Source: Butyricimonas sp. Marseille-P3923
GTDB taxonomy: Bacteria; Bacteroidota; Bacteroidia; Bacteroidales; Marinifilaceae
Reading direction: 5' to 3'
DNA: 64,000 nt
Assembly: GCF_900184685.1 (NCBI RefSeq)
Contig: NZ_FXXL01000006.1
Span: 868,001 to 932,000, forward strand
Made by a program: the position numbers and the translations under genes. A model generated the notes under the pieces. The model was given only the letters and a program-made list of their open reading frames with translations. It was not told where the DNA came from and ran no database searches. Below are positions 7,882 to 17,500 of this stretch, one piece after another; positions within the stretch are counted from its first letter, which is position 1, and every line of letters begins with the position of its first letter.

Positions 7882-10209
7882 ATGAGAGTTATTTGGAAAA
7901 TAGCGAAAGCGGAACTACAAACGCTTTTCTTCTCACCGTTGGCATGGCTAATGCTGGTGGTGTTCGGTATCATGGTGTTCGGAGCTTTTAATGATCGGTT
8001 TGATATGTTGGTTCGGACGCAGGAGTTGGGAGATTGGATTGGACACGCGACACGACAACTGTATATAGACCGGGAAGGAATTTACGCGTCCGTGTTGGAG
8101 ATACTGTATTTCTTTTTCCCTTTGTTGACGATGGGATTGATTAGTCGGGAACTGGGAAGCGGTAGTATAAAGTTACTGGATTCCTCCCCGGTAAGTACCT
8201 TTCAAGTGGTGCTGGGGAAATACCTGTCGATGTGTATATTTTCACTGTTAATGGTGGCTATATTATTTATTCCCGTCGTGTTGGGTATTTTTACGGTAGA
8301 GCATCTGGAGATGAAAGCTATCTTCACCGGGTTGTTGGGGATGTATCTGTTGATGTGTACGTATTCGGCGATCGGGCTTTATATGTCGTCCCTCTCCACC
8401 TACCCGATCGTGGCGGCAGTGGGAACGTTGGGAGTGCTTGCCGTTTTGAATCTGGTCGGGAGCGTGTGGCAGGAGTATGATTTCATGCGGGATATCACGT
8501 ATTGGCTTTCTATCGGTAGCCGTATCGTGAGTTTTCTGGCCGGAATTATCGCCAGTGCCGACGTGATCTACTATTTGTTGATTATCTGTTTCTGTCTGGT
8601 ATTAACATGGTTGAAATTGCGTTTTAAGAAGTTGACATGGCCGTATTGGAAACGGGGTGTTGTTTATGCGGGGCTTGTCGTGGTTGTATTGGCATTGGGA
8701 TACATGTCTTCCCGCCCGAAGATGAGATTCTATGCCGATGGAACCGAAGATAAGCGGAACACGCTTTCGGAAGCCAGTCAAAAGGTGATGAATAATATAG
8801 AGGGCAAAGTGAAAGTCACTACTTACGTGAACGTGTTGCATAAAAACAGTGCTTTTATGATGCCGATTTCGATAAATGCGGATAAAGCCCGTTTTGAACA
8901 ATATATGCGCTTTCACCCGGAAATGGAATTGGAATACGTTTATTATTACGGGAACACGAGATTCCCGAGTCAGGCGGCAAATGTATACGGGAATGCCGGG
9001 AATATATCAATGGATTCTCTTGCAAGATATATCTGCCGGATAAACAGGTTGAGCGAAGAAATACTTTTGTCCCCGGAAGAGGTGAGTAAGCTGAGTCCTA
9101 TAGATTTGGCTCAGGAGGATTATCCTGTAATAAAAGTGATTGAAGTTGCGGGAAAAGGGATTAGACCGTTGCGCTTGTTCGAGGATATGCAGGTGTTGCC
9201 CTCGGAGGCGGAGATTTCCGCGGCGTTTAAAGGAATGAGTACGGAGTTGCCTTTGGTTACGTTTTTGGCGGGACGTGGCTCTCAAGATATAACCTCTCGC
9301 CTGCGGACGGGATATGACGGAATATTTAAAACGCATTATATCAGAGGGTCTTTGATTAATCAAGGTTTCCGGGTGGAGGAGGTGTCCGTCCGGGAGGGGC
9401 GGCTACCGGAAAATACATCGGTATTGGTTATCGTTAATCCTTTGGAATCTTATAGTGACGAAGAATTGAAGATGGTACACGAGTATATCGCTGGCGGGGG
9501 AAATCTTTTGTTGCTGGGCGATGCCGGGAATGAAAAGATCATGAACAGAATAGCGGCGCCCTTGGGGATTACTTTTACAGAAGGGTATTTGGTTGAGCCT
9601 CATGGTGATAATAGTGAAACACTTCCCCATATTGCCGTGTGTGAAGTGCAGGATGATGCTTTTAAAATTAACCCGAATTTCAGGGCGTGGAGGAAAGATC
9701 ATATTCTGTTGCCCTTGAAAATGACGACAACCATTCGAGTAGATGAGTCCGGTGACACGGGATTTGAATTTCTACCGATGTTTACTTCGGCTCCTAACAG
9801 TTGGATAAAACGAGAAAAAGTGAATCTGCTGGAGGGAGAATTGAAACCCGACACGTCAAAAGGAGAGATACAGGCTCCCCGCGTGACGGTAGCCGCTCTG
9901 AGGCGTATGGTCGGAAATAAGGAGCAACGGGTACTGGTTACGGGGGATGCCGAATGGTTATCGAATATCGGCTTGTCTACCCAATACCCCGGTATCGATA
10001 TAAATCCTTCCGGGTTGGCGATGACGGGAATGAGTTGGTTGGTTTACGAGGAAGCGCCGATAATACCTAAGCGGGGTTATGTTGCCGATTCGAGAATAAA
10101 TTACCGGGATGTACATTTGGAGTGGATTTATTACCTGTACGTGTGGTTGTTGCCTCTGCTCATGGTGTTATTGGGTTTCATGTTGTATTATCGTCGTAAC
10201 AAACAATAG
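7882..10209 (+). CDS. GldF-GldG fusion: ABC-2 permease joined to GldG-like auxiliary domain (copy 1)
   Basis: A 775-residue membrane protein. The N-terminal third (about 1-245) is an ABC-2 permease with several hydrophobic helices and the family segment FPLLTMGLISRELGSGSIKL. After another membrane helix (about 255-275) comes a large soluble GldG-like (ABC_transp_aux) region, which includes VTTYVNVLHKNS and a Rossmann-like stretch near GGGNLLLLGDAGNEK. A final helix and basic tail (YYRRNKQ) end the protein. It starts 6 bp after the ATPase stop and is followed 7 bp later by a paralogue of the same architecture, so the exporter may use a heterodimer. Confidence 0.88.
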   Translation: MRVIWKIAKAELQTLFFSPLAWLMLVVFGIMVFGAFNDRFDMLVRTQELGDWIGHATRQLYIDREGIYASVLEILYFFFPLLTMGLISRELGSGSIKLLDSSPVSTFQVVLGKYLSMCIFSLLMVAILFIPVVLGIFTVEHLEMKAIFTGLLGMYLLMCTYSAIGLYMSSLSTYPIVAAVGTLGVLAVLNLVGSVWQEYDFMRDITYWLSIGSRIVSFLAGIIASADVIYYLLIICFCLVLTWLKLRFKKLTWPYWKRGVVYAGLVVVVLALGYMSSRPKMRFYADGTEDKRNTLSEASQKVMNNIEGKVKVTTYVNVLHKNSAFMMPISINADKARFEQYMRFHPEMELEYVYYYGNTRFPSQAANVYGNAGNISMDSLARYICRINRLSEEILLSPEEVSKLSPIDLAQEDYPVIKVIEVAGKGIRPLRLFEDMQVLPSEAEISAAFKGMSTELPLVTFLAGRGSQDITSRLRTGYDGIFKTHYIRGSLINQGFRVEEVSVREGRLPENTSVLVIVNPLESYSDEELKMVHEYIAGGGNLLLLGDAGNEKIMNRIAAPLGITFTEGYLVEPHGDNSETLPHIAVCEVQDDAFKINPNFRAWRKDHILLPLKMTTTIRVDESGDTGFEFLPMFTSAPNSWIKREKVNLLEGELKPDTSKGEIQAPRVTVAALRRMVGNKEQRVLVTGDAEWLSNIGLSTQYPGIDINPSGLAMTGMSWLVYEEAPIIPKRGYVADSRINYRDVHLEWIYYLYVWLLPLLMVLLGFMLYYRRNKQ

Positions 10210-10215
10210 ATTTTT

Positions 10216-12528
10216 ATGAAACAAGTTTATTATATAATGAAGGCAGAACTTCAGTCCCTGTTCTATTCTCCGGTCGCGTGGCTGATTCTGGTCGTTTTTT
10301 CAGTACAATGTGCCGTTTCTTTTTGCGATACGCTTGACCTCGTGACCAAAGCGACGGCGGAAGGGATGCAATTGCCCGGTCTGACTCGTTGGTTTTTCAA
10401 CCGGGACTGGCAGGGGTTAGGTGTTTTTAAAGCCGGAATGCGTTACTTGTACATCTTTTTTCCCCTGTTGACCATGGGATTGATTAGTCGGGAAATAGCC
10501 AACGGTTCAATCAAACTGCTGGATTCATCTCCGGTAAGCGCGGTACAGGTTGTGATGGGCAAATTTTTGTCTATGCTCGTGTACTCGTTCATTTTGATTG
10601 CCGTGTTAATGATTTTCGTGATTTTTGGAATTTTCTCGATAGATAATTTCAGTTTCCCGGTGATTCTGGTGATGTTGTTGGGAATGATATTGACGATGGC
10701 AACTTATTCTGCTATCGGTCTGTTCATGTCTTCTTTGACCTGCTATTCGGTGGTGGCGGCAATCGGTTCTTTCGTGGTATTCTTCGTGTTGGAACGTGTC
10801 GGGAGTTTCGGGCAGAGTTGGGATGGAGTTCGGGATATCACTTCGTGGTTATCCCTCGCCGGACGAACAGATGCTTTCCTGAACGGTTTGTTCGTGAGCC
10901 AGAACGTGATCTATTTTCTGGGGATAACGACCCTTTTCGTGAGTTTTACAATATTGAAATTGTGGCTGTCCCATTTCCATTATAGTTTGTGGAGGCAGAG
11001 TGCTTGTTATCTCGGAATACTGGTGGCAATCGTGGGTATAGGATGGGTCACTTCGTTGCCTTCGCTGCGTTTCTACCGGGATGTGACGGAAAACGAGGCG
11101 AATACGATAGCCCCGGAAAGTCAGGCAATCTTAAAAGCATTGAAAGACAAGGGAAAATTAACGATCACCACTTACGTGAATTTGATGGATCGTTATCGCA
11201 ATATCGGGTTGCCTGCTTCTATCACGAAAGATAAAGCCGGTTTTGATAAATATGTCCGTTTTAAGCCGGATATCGAGTTTAAGTACGTGTACTATTACGC
11301 ACCGACAGATTTGCCTCATAATATACAGAGAATGAAGCCGAATCTGACTTTCGAGGAAACGGCGAGGGAAATCGCCCGTTTGAGCCGGGTAAATTTCAAT
11401 ATCTTTATGAACAAGGAAGAGATTGACCGGGTGGTTGATCTTGCCCCGGAACACTATCGTTTCGTGCGTTTCTTTGAACTGGAGGACGGCACTAGAAGCG
11501 TGTTACGTATTTACGATGATATACCCCCTTTGCCGGAAGAGAAAGAATATATGGTCGCTTTTAAACGCTTGTTGGGTGGTATGCCTGTTATCGGGGTGGT
11601 TGCCGGACACGGGGAACGTTCCATCTGGGACGGTAGCAATCGGGGGTATGAACGGGTGTCATCCAGTGTCTTTAATCGTTATTCATGGATAAACCAAGGG
11701 ATGGACACGAGGGAGGTGACTTTGGATAATGACGTTCCGGATGATGTGCGGGTTTTGTTGATTGCCGATCCTAAAACGAATTACCCAGAGGAGGAGTTGG
11801 AACGGTTGGATAAATACATAGCCGGGGGAGGGAATTTGATTCTTATGGTCGAACCGGAAAGCCATGCGGAGACTCATCCCCTGTTGGAGCGTTTCGGTGT
11901 TGAATTGATGCCGGGATGTCTGGCTCAGAAACCTAATATCGAACTGGCGAATGTCGTGGAAACCTGTATAACGGATAAGGCATTTCGCTTTTTTGATGCC
12001 CGGCAGTTCTCGTGGGGAAAAATCGTCGTGGCTATGAATGGGGTAGCGGGTTTGCAATGGAATGAGAACAAGGGATATTCCGTGACTCCTTTTATGGAAA
12101 CTTTTCCGAATGCATGGAATAAGGTCGGTAAAGTGGATTGGATTCTGGGACCTGTCGAGGCTGACCCGAAACAGGGTGAACACGTGGGAACTTATGCAAC
12201 GGCATTGGCATTAACCCGAATGGTCGGGGGAAAAGAACAACGAATTTTTATTTCGGGGGATGCCGATTGGCTCGATAACCGGGAACTTCAACCGGGAGGG
12301 CGCCAAGGATTCAGAAGTCATTCTCCCGCCAGATTGAACGATATGCTTAGCGGGTGGATAACCGATGGGGTGGCTCCATTGAAACTTAGCCGCTTGCCGG
12401 AAACGGATACTTCCGTTTCTGTTTCACAGGCAGGAGCCGTGTGGGCACGCTGGTGTCTGGTATGGGGTGGTCCGTTGCTACTTGTTGCTATCGGGTGTTT
12501 TGTCTGCATTCGAAGGAACCGTTTTTAA
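10216..12528 (+). CDS. GldF-GldG fusion: ABC-2 permease joined to GldG-like auxiliary domain (copy 2)
   Basis: A 770-residue paralogue of the preceding protein with the same order of parts: ABC-2 permease (FPLLTMGLISREIANGSIKL), central helix, GldG-like periplasmic domain (ITTYVNLMDRYRNIG; GGGNLILMVEP) and a C-terminal helix ending in CIRRNRF. The same motifs occur at matching positions in both proteins, but the sequences are clearly diverged outside them, so the duplication is old. As third gene of the unit it is followed by a strong hairpin at 12553-12612. Confidence 0.88.
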   Translation: MKQVYYIMKAELQSLFYSPVAWLILVVFSVQCAVSFCDTLDLVTKATAEGMQLPGLTRWFFNRDWQGLGVFKAGMRYLYIFFPLLTMGLISREIANGSIKLLDSSPVSAVQVVMGKFLSMLVYSFILIAVLMIFVIFGIFSIDNFSFPVILVMLLGMILTMATYSAIGLFMSSLTCYSVVAAIGSFVVFFVLERVGSFGQSWDGVRDITSWLSLAGRTDAFLNGLFVSQNVIYFLGITTLFVSFTILKLWLSHFHYSLWRQSACYLGILVAIVGIGWVTSLPSLRFYRDVTENEANTIAPESQAILKALKDKGKLTITTYVNLMDRYRNIGLPASITKDKAGFDKYVRFKPDIEFKYVYYYAPTDLPHNIQRMKPNLTFEETAREIARLSRVNFNIFMNKEEIDRVVDLAPEHYRFVRFFELEDGTRSVLRIYDDIPPLPEEKEYMVAFKRLLGGMPVIGVVAGHGERSIWDGSNRGYERVSSSVFNRYSWINQGMDTREVTLDNDVPDDVRVLLIADPKTNYPEEELERLDKYIAGGGNLILMVEPESHAETHPLLERFGVELMPGCLAQKPNIELANVVETCITDKAFRFFDARQFSWGKIVVAMNGVAGLQWNENKGYSVTPFMETFPNAWNKVGKVDWILGPVEADPKQGEHVGTYATALALTRMVGGKEQRIFISGDADWLDNRELQPGGRQGFRSHSPARLNDMLSGWITDGVAPLKLSRLPETDTSVSVSQAGAVWARWCLVWGGPLLLVAIGCFVCIRRNRF

Positions 12529-12552
12529 AATATAAACATCAGTTGCATGAAG

Positions 12553-12612
12553 GCGATAGGTCATAACGTTGCCGGCTTTTGTCCGGAAGGGTGACCTTTC
12601 GCTTTCTCTTTT
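12553..12612. terminator. Long hairpin between convergent exporter and sigma genes
   Basis: GCGATAGGTCA (12553-12563) pairs with TGACCTTTCGC (12592-12602) with one T-T mismatch, and an inner CCGG/CCGG can extend the structure. A pyrimidine tract TTTCTCTTTT follows on the plus strand. The gap 12529-12632 holds no gene. The hairpin ends the exporter operon and may also serve the convergent sigma gene. Confidence 0.6.
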
Positions 12613-12632
12613 GGCGGGAGGTATAGGAAAAG

Positions 12633-13175
12633 CTAAGAGTAGTTTTCAAAAAGCAGGAGCAGGATAAGTAAATAATGTTTGCCGAGGATTTTCCGTAGTG
12701 ATTTATAGGCGTTTTTCTTTAGGGTTTTTACCGAATTGACAGAAATACCAAGGGTTTCGGCTATTTCGTTGTTATTTTTGCCTTCGAGGCTGACGAGAAT
12801 GACTTCCCGTGTTTGCGAGGGAAGTTGGTCGATGGCGGCACGTAGGATGCGTAGAGTTTCTTGATAGGTGACCTCTTCGAGGTAAAACTGTTCTTCTGCT
12901 TCCTCTTCTTCGGTTTTTATGATTTGGGCGTATTGAAATTCTATCTTTCTGTGTTTCAGGTGATCTAAACAAAGATTACGTGTGGTGATGTAAACAAAAG
13001 ATTTTGCTTTCTCCATGGCGTCGAAGTCTGCACGCTTCTCATATAATCTGATAAAAGCATCTTGGGCGATATCCCGGGCAATGGCTTCATCTTCCGTGTA
13101 TTTTCGGGCAAATTGAAATACCGGTTCAAAATATTCTTGGAAGAAGAACTTGAAATTGTTACTATTAGTCAACAT
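12633..13175 (-). CDS. ECF-type RNA polymerase sigma-70 factor
   Basis: A 180-residue ECF sigma factor. Region 2 is at about 13-80 (AIARDIAQDAFIRLYEKRAD and RNLCLDHLKHRKIE); region 4 with its helix-turn-helix is at about 110-165 (LPSQTREVILVSLEGKNNNE, then IAETLGISVNSVKTLKKNA). The last 15 residues are unusually hydrophobic (LLILLLLF), a tail also seen in other Bacteroidota ECF factors. It is read away from the FecR gene at 13284, with a 108-bp gap. Its probable partner is that FecR and the SusC at 14531. Confidence 0.93.
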   Translation of the reverse strand: MLTNSNNFKFFFQEYFEPVFQFARKYTEDEAIARDIAQDAFIRLYEKRADFDAMEKAKSFVYITTRNLCLDHLKHRKIEFQYAQIIKTEEEEAEEQFYLEEVTYQETLRILRAAIDQLPSQTREVILVSLEGKNNNEIAETLGISVNSVKTLKKNAYKSLRKILGKHYLLILLLLFENYS

Positions 13176-13205
13176 TTTTATCCACCACTCGTGTTTTTAC
13201 GCTTA

Positions 13206-13213
13206 CAAATGTA
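13206..13213 (-). promoter_or_regulatory. Bacteroidota -7 box (TACATTTG) upstream of the sigma gene
   Basis: TACATTTG on the minus strand matches TAnnTTTG, 30 bp before the ATG at 13175. The expected -33 TTG is not clear (TGA at that spacing), so the promoter may be weak or activator-dependent. Confidence 0.45.
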
Positions 13214-13283
13214 TAATTTTTTTGTGATTTTATTCACCCACTTAAAAAAGTCGGTCGTTATAGGGAAAATTAAGTGAAAGTTT

Positions 13284-14441
13284 ATGGATCAGTTGACCGA
13301 ACGTTATAAAATTGCCCGATTGATAGCCCGAAAGGTTTCCGGTACGCTTACAAGAGAAGAAGCTGAGGCTCTGGAGGCATGGATAAAGGTATCCGAGAAA
13401 TATCGGGAAGAGATGATTCGCATCGAGAAACGACTGAAGGAAGATATACGACGGGGGAGAGAAGTGGATGCGGAGGCGGAATGGAAAGTCTTTCAACAGA
13501 GATTGCCCCGGAAGAGTTCTATACGTTGGTGGTGGTATTCTGCCGCTGCCGTGGTGGTCGGGGCGTGTGTGGTAGTGGGGGCTTTGCAATTATGGGATAC
13601 AAAAGTTCCCATGCAGTTGGTTCAATCTGTGGAGAATAATATCAAAGAGTACAAGGCAAGACTGATTTTGGATGACGGGAGAGCGGTAAATATTACTGAT
13701 ACGATTTCCCAAATCATTGCCGTATCGGAAGGGGTGAATATAACGACTTCCGGGAGCGGGTTGAAGTATGAAATGAAAAAAGATTCACTCGCAAGTCCGG
13801 CTCGAGTGAAATACAATACGTTGCTCGTTCCCCGGGGAGGAGAGTATGAGTTGTTGTTACCTGACGGTACACGGGTGTGGATGAATTCGGAGTCGAAGTT
13901 GGTTTACCCGGTGCATTTTAGCGGGGACTTCCGGGAGGTGCAAATGGAAGGGGAGGTTTGTTTCAAAGTGGCGAAAAATGAGCGGCAGCCTTTTATCGTG
14001 AAGACACAAGGGATATCGGTAGAGGTGTTAGGTACGTTCTTTAACGTGGAGGCTTACCCGACGGATGAGGCGATAACGACTACTTTGGTAGAGGGGCGGG
14101 TAAACGTGTCGAACGGCAAACAGGATTACATCATGTCACCGAATCAGCAAGTGATTGCAGATGGTGGACAATTGGTCGTTCGTGAAGTGGATGCAGCTGA
14201 GGTGGTGCGTTGGATAGAGGGTGTGTGCTATTTTTCCGAGACTTCTTTGGAAGATATCATGGATAAGTTGGCACGTTGGTATGATGTCGAAATATTTTTT
14301 GCCAACGCATCAGCAAAAGAAGCTCATTTTTCGTTGGAGATCGAGCGCTATGATAATATAGCGGCAGTGCTGTCGAAGATAGAAAAAACCGGACGTGTGA
14401 AATTTAAAATTAATGGTCGAACTGTAATCGTGGAAGAATAA
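13284..14441 (+). CDS. FecR-family anti-sigma factor
   Basis: A 385-residue inner-membrane regulator. The N-terminal cytoplasmic part (1-81) has a helical anti-sigma-like region (ARKVSGTLTREEAEALEAWI). One membrane helix spans about 82-104. The periplasmic FecR domain follows (TLLVPRGGEYELLLPDGTRV, about 178-275), then the C-terminal DUF4974 domain (from VVRWIEGVCYFSETSLEDIM). It would hold the sigma factor until the STN domain of a ligand-bound SusC signals. Its gene faces away from the sigma gene and runs towards the SusC gene at 14531. A terminator-like hairpin lies just after its stop. Confidence 0.95.
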   Translation: MDQLTERYKIARLIARKVSGTLTREEAEALEAWIKVSEKYREEMIRIEKRLKEDIRRGREVDAEAEWKVFQQRLPRKSSIRWWWYSAAAVVVGACVVVGALQLWDTKVPMQLVQSVENNIKEYKARLILDDGRAVNITDTISQIIAVSEGVNITTSGSGLKYEMKKDSLASPARVKYNTLLVPRGGEYELLLPDGTRVWMNSESKLVYPVHFSGDFREVQMEGEVCFKVAKNERQPFIVKTQGISVEVLGTFFNVEAYPTDEAITTTLVEGRVNVSNGKQDYIMSPNQQVIADGGQLVVREVDAAEVVRWIEGVCYFSETSLEDIMDKLARWYDVEIFFANASAKEAHFSLEIERYDNIAAVLSKIEKTGRVKFKINGRTVIVEE

Positions 14442-14442
14442 A

Positions 14443-14476
14443 AAAACAGAATGTACTGGCATACATTCCGTTTTTT
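14443..14476 (+). terminator. Terminator-like stem-loop between fecR and susC
   Basis: GAATGTA and TACATTC pair around CTGGCA, flanked by AAAAAAC and GTTTTTT that extend the stem and supply a U tract. It begins two bases after the fecR stop and 55 bp before the SusC start. It could set fecR apart from the susC operon or act as an attenuator. A second small hairpin (CTCCAT/ATGGAG) lies at 14487-14502. Confidence 0.65.
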
Positions 14477-14530
14477 GCTAATCAACCTCCATGGCGATGG
14501 AGAATATTGTTTAACGTTATCAACAAAAGT

Positions 14531-17500
14531 ATGAAAAAAAAATGGAGAAGCAGTAATTTCTGTCGAAGGAAATTATTTAGAATCTTATTTATTATGAAGA
14601 CGTGGATTGTTTTATTATTTGTTTGTACGATGCATCTGAATGCATTAAACCTTTACTCGCAACAGAAGAAGATGGATATCTCCATGAAAAATGTTTCTCT
14701 CGTGGAGATATTCCGGTATATCCGTCAGAATAGCGATTACACTTTCGTGTATGATAGTGATGCGGTGAAGCGGGTAAATGCTATCTCGCTGGATATGAAA
14801 AATGCGGCGGTGGAGGAAATCTTGGAGCAATGTTTCAAAGGAAGTTCTTTTGTCTATTTGATCGAGGGGAATTTGGTGATCGTTAAGGAACAGAAGGGGA
14901 GACAACAACAAACAAAAAGCATTCAGGTAAAAGGATTTGTTCAAGACACGAAGAAACAACCTTTGCCGGGAGTGACTATCAGTGTCAAAGGATTGTCTGT
15001 GGGCACGACGACGGATGTTAAAGGAAAGTATGTGTTGAAGCTCCCGGAAATGGAAAAGTTGTCTTTGGTATTTTCTTTTGTCGGGATGAAAACACAAGAG
15101 ATAAAGTACTCGGGACAGGATACGATTAACGTGGTGATGGAGGAGGATGTTTCGGAAGTGGAGGAAGTTGTCGTGACGGGTTATCAAACTATTAATAAGA
15201 CTCGAATGACGGGGGCTGTGGAGGTTGTCACGGCAAAAGATATAGCTAATAAAGGGTACGTTTCGGTCGGGGATGTTTTGAGGGGCTCTTTGGCGGGAAT
15301 CAGTACTCGTAACACGTCCGGGAAGCCGGGAGCATACCCCGAGATTCGTATCCGGGGATTAAATTCTTTATACGGTGATATGAATCCGACTTGGATTGTC
15401 GATGGGGTTCCTTTTTACGGTAACTTGAATGATTTGATTCCTGAGGATATCGAGAGCATCACGGTGTTGAAGGATGCTGCCGCTACTGCTATTTACGGTT
15501 CTCAGGCAGCTAACGGGGTGATAGTGGTGAAGCGGAAGCAGGGGAGAGAAGAAGTCCCGATGATTCGCGTAACTTCGAGTTTCTCAATAGAGGCGGCTCC
15601 AAAGTCTAAATTGGATTTAATGAATTCGAAAGAGAAGATTGCTTTTGAACGTAGCGTGTACGAGGATTTTCCTAATCAAGCGGTGGGGGGAAGAGTAATC
15701 ATGTTGTTGAAAAATGCGGATATGGGAAAAATTTCCCGTGAAGAGGCTGAAGAGGAAATCACTCGTTTGAGTAAGATTAACACGAATTGGTACGATGTGA
15801 TATTTCGGACGCCTTTTTCTCACAATCATAATATCTCGTTTTCGGGTGGGAACGAGAAGTTGAAGTATTACGCGAGTTTGAGCGTGCAACAACGTCAAGG
15901 GTTAATCCCTTCCAATGATTACAGTAACTGGAACGCGATGTTGCGATTGTCCCGCGATTTTAATAAACGGCTGTATTTTTCCTTGAATCTTTCTTCTAAT
16001 ATTAGAAAAGATAAAGACGCGGATGCCGGGGTGAATATATTGCATTATGCGACTTTTGCCAATCCTTATGAACGTCCTTACGACGAGGAGGGAAATATGG
16101 AGTACGACCGCTCTTATTCTTATCAATTGAGTTCTTTGAAAGACGGTTATAAATCTGATTTTAATATCCTGAACGAGCTTTATAATAATACCTCGTGCAC
16201 GAACGCTTTGAGTAATAATGTTTCTTTGGATATTGAGGTCAAGATATTGGATAATCTGAAATTTATCACCACGGGTTCTATTAATACTTATTTTGATAAC
16301 ACGGAGGTGGTGTATAAACCGGGAACTTACGTTGCACAAAATAACGCTTGGATGCGTACTTTATTCAGTGAATTGCCCGATAACTTGAACAACGGTTCGC
16401 TTCGACATAGGAATGTCAGAAATCATAGTTATACTTGGTCCAATCGCTTGGAGTATGTACAGGGGTTTAAGGAGAATCATTTTTTGAATTTGTTTTTGGG
16501 ATATGAAATGTCTGAAGCCTCGGGTTATAGTAATTCTGTGCGTTTCCCGGAGTATGATCCCGAGAAGGGGTTGACGAATATACCGGAAATAGGGGCGGAT
16601 AAGATTGCTTACGTGCAGCAAATGATTAAAAATTTGATGGACCAGAGTGAAGGGCGTAATCGTAGAGTGTCTTTTTTCGCATCACTGGGGTATAGTTTTA
16701 AAGATCGTTATGTTTTTTCTGCCAGTGCTAGGATGGATGGAGCTGACGTTATAGGAACTAAGAATCGATTTTCTCCCTTGTGGAATGCCAGTTTGAAATA
16801 TAATCTTCATAAAGAGGATTTTATGACAAGGTTCGGGTGGATTAACGAATTGGCGTTTCGTGTTTCTTACGGGTACACGGGGAGTATCGATAAAACGGCG
16901 TTACCGTTTAACGTGCTTTCTTATTTGATGTCTTCGAAGTTTCTTGATATGGATATCCCTTCGTACATTTCTCCCAAGAATCCTTCTATTAAGTGGCAGA
17001 AGAAGCAGGACCGCAGTTTTGGTGTGGATATGGCATTTTTTAGGAACAGGATTCGGGCAACGGTGAATTATTATAATAACGTGACTCGCGATTTGTTGGA
17101 TTCTAAAACATTACCTGTATCGGTGGGGATTAGTACGATTCGGTATAATAGTTCTTCCGTTCGAAATTATGGTGTGGAAGTTAGTTTGCACACGGTAAAT
17201 ATTCGTAAGCGGGATTTCACGTGGACGACATCTCTTAATTTCGCGAATAACAAGAGTAGAATAATAGAGTCGTTTTATAAAAACGTGCAGGATGTTCCTA
17301 AGGGGTACGGGCGCACGGAACCGGTGGAGGGGACTTCAACCAATTCGTGGATTGGCTACCGGTTTGCCGGTATTGACCCGTTGACCGGACACACGTTGGC
17401 TTTGGTGGATAATTCGAATCGTGAAAACCCGATTGGCTTCCAAAGAGAAGACGGGACTTGGGTGCTGGATATGGATGATGCGTTAAACGAGAAGGATAAG

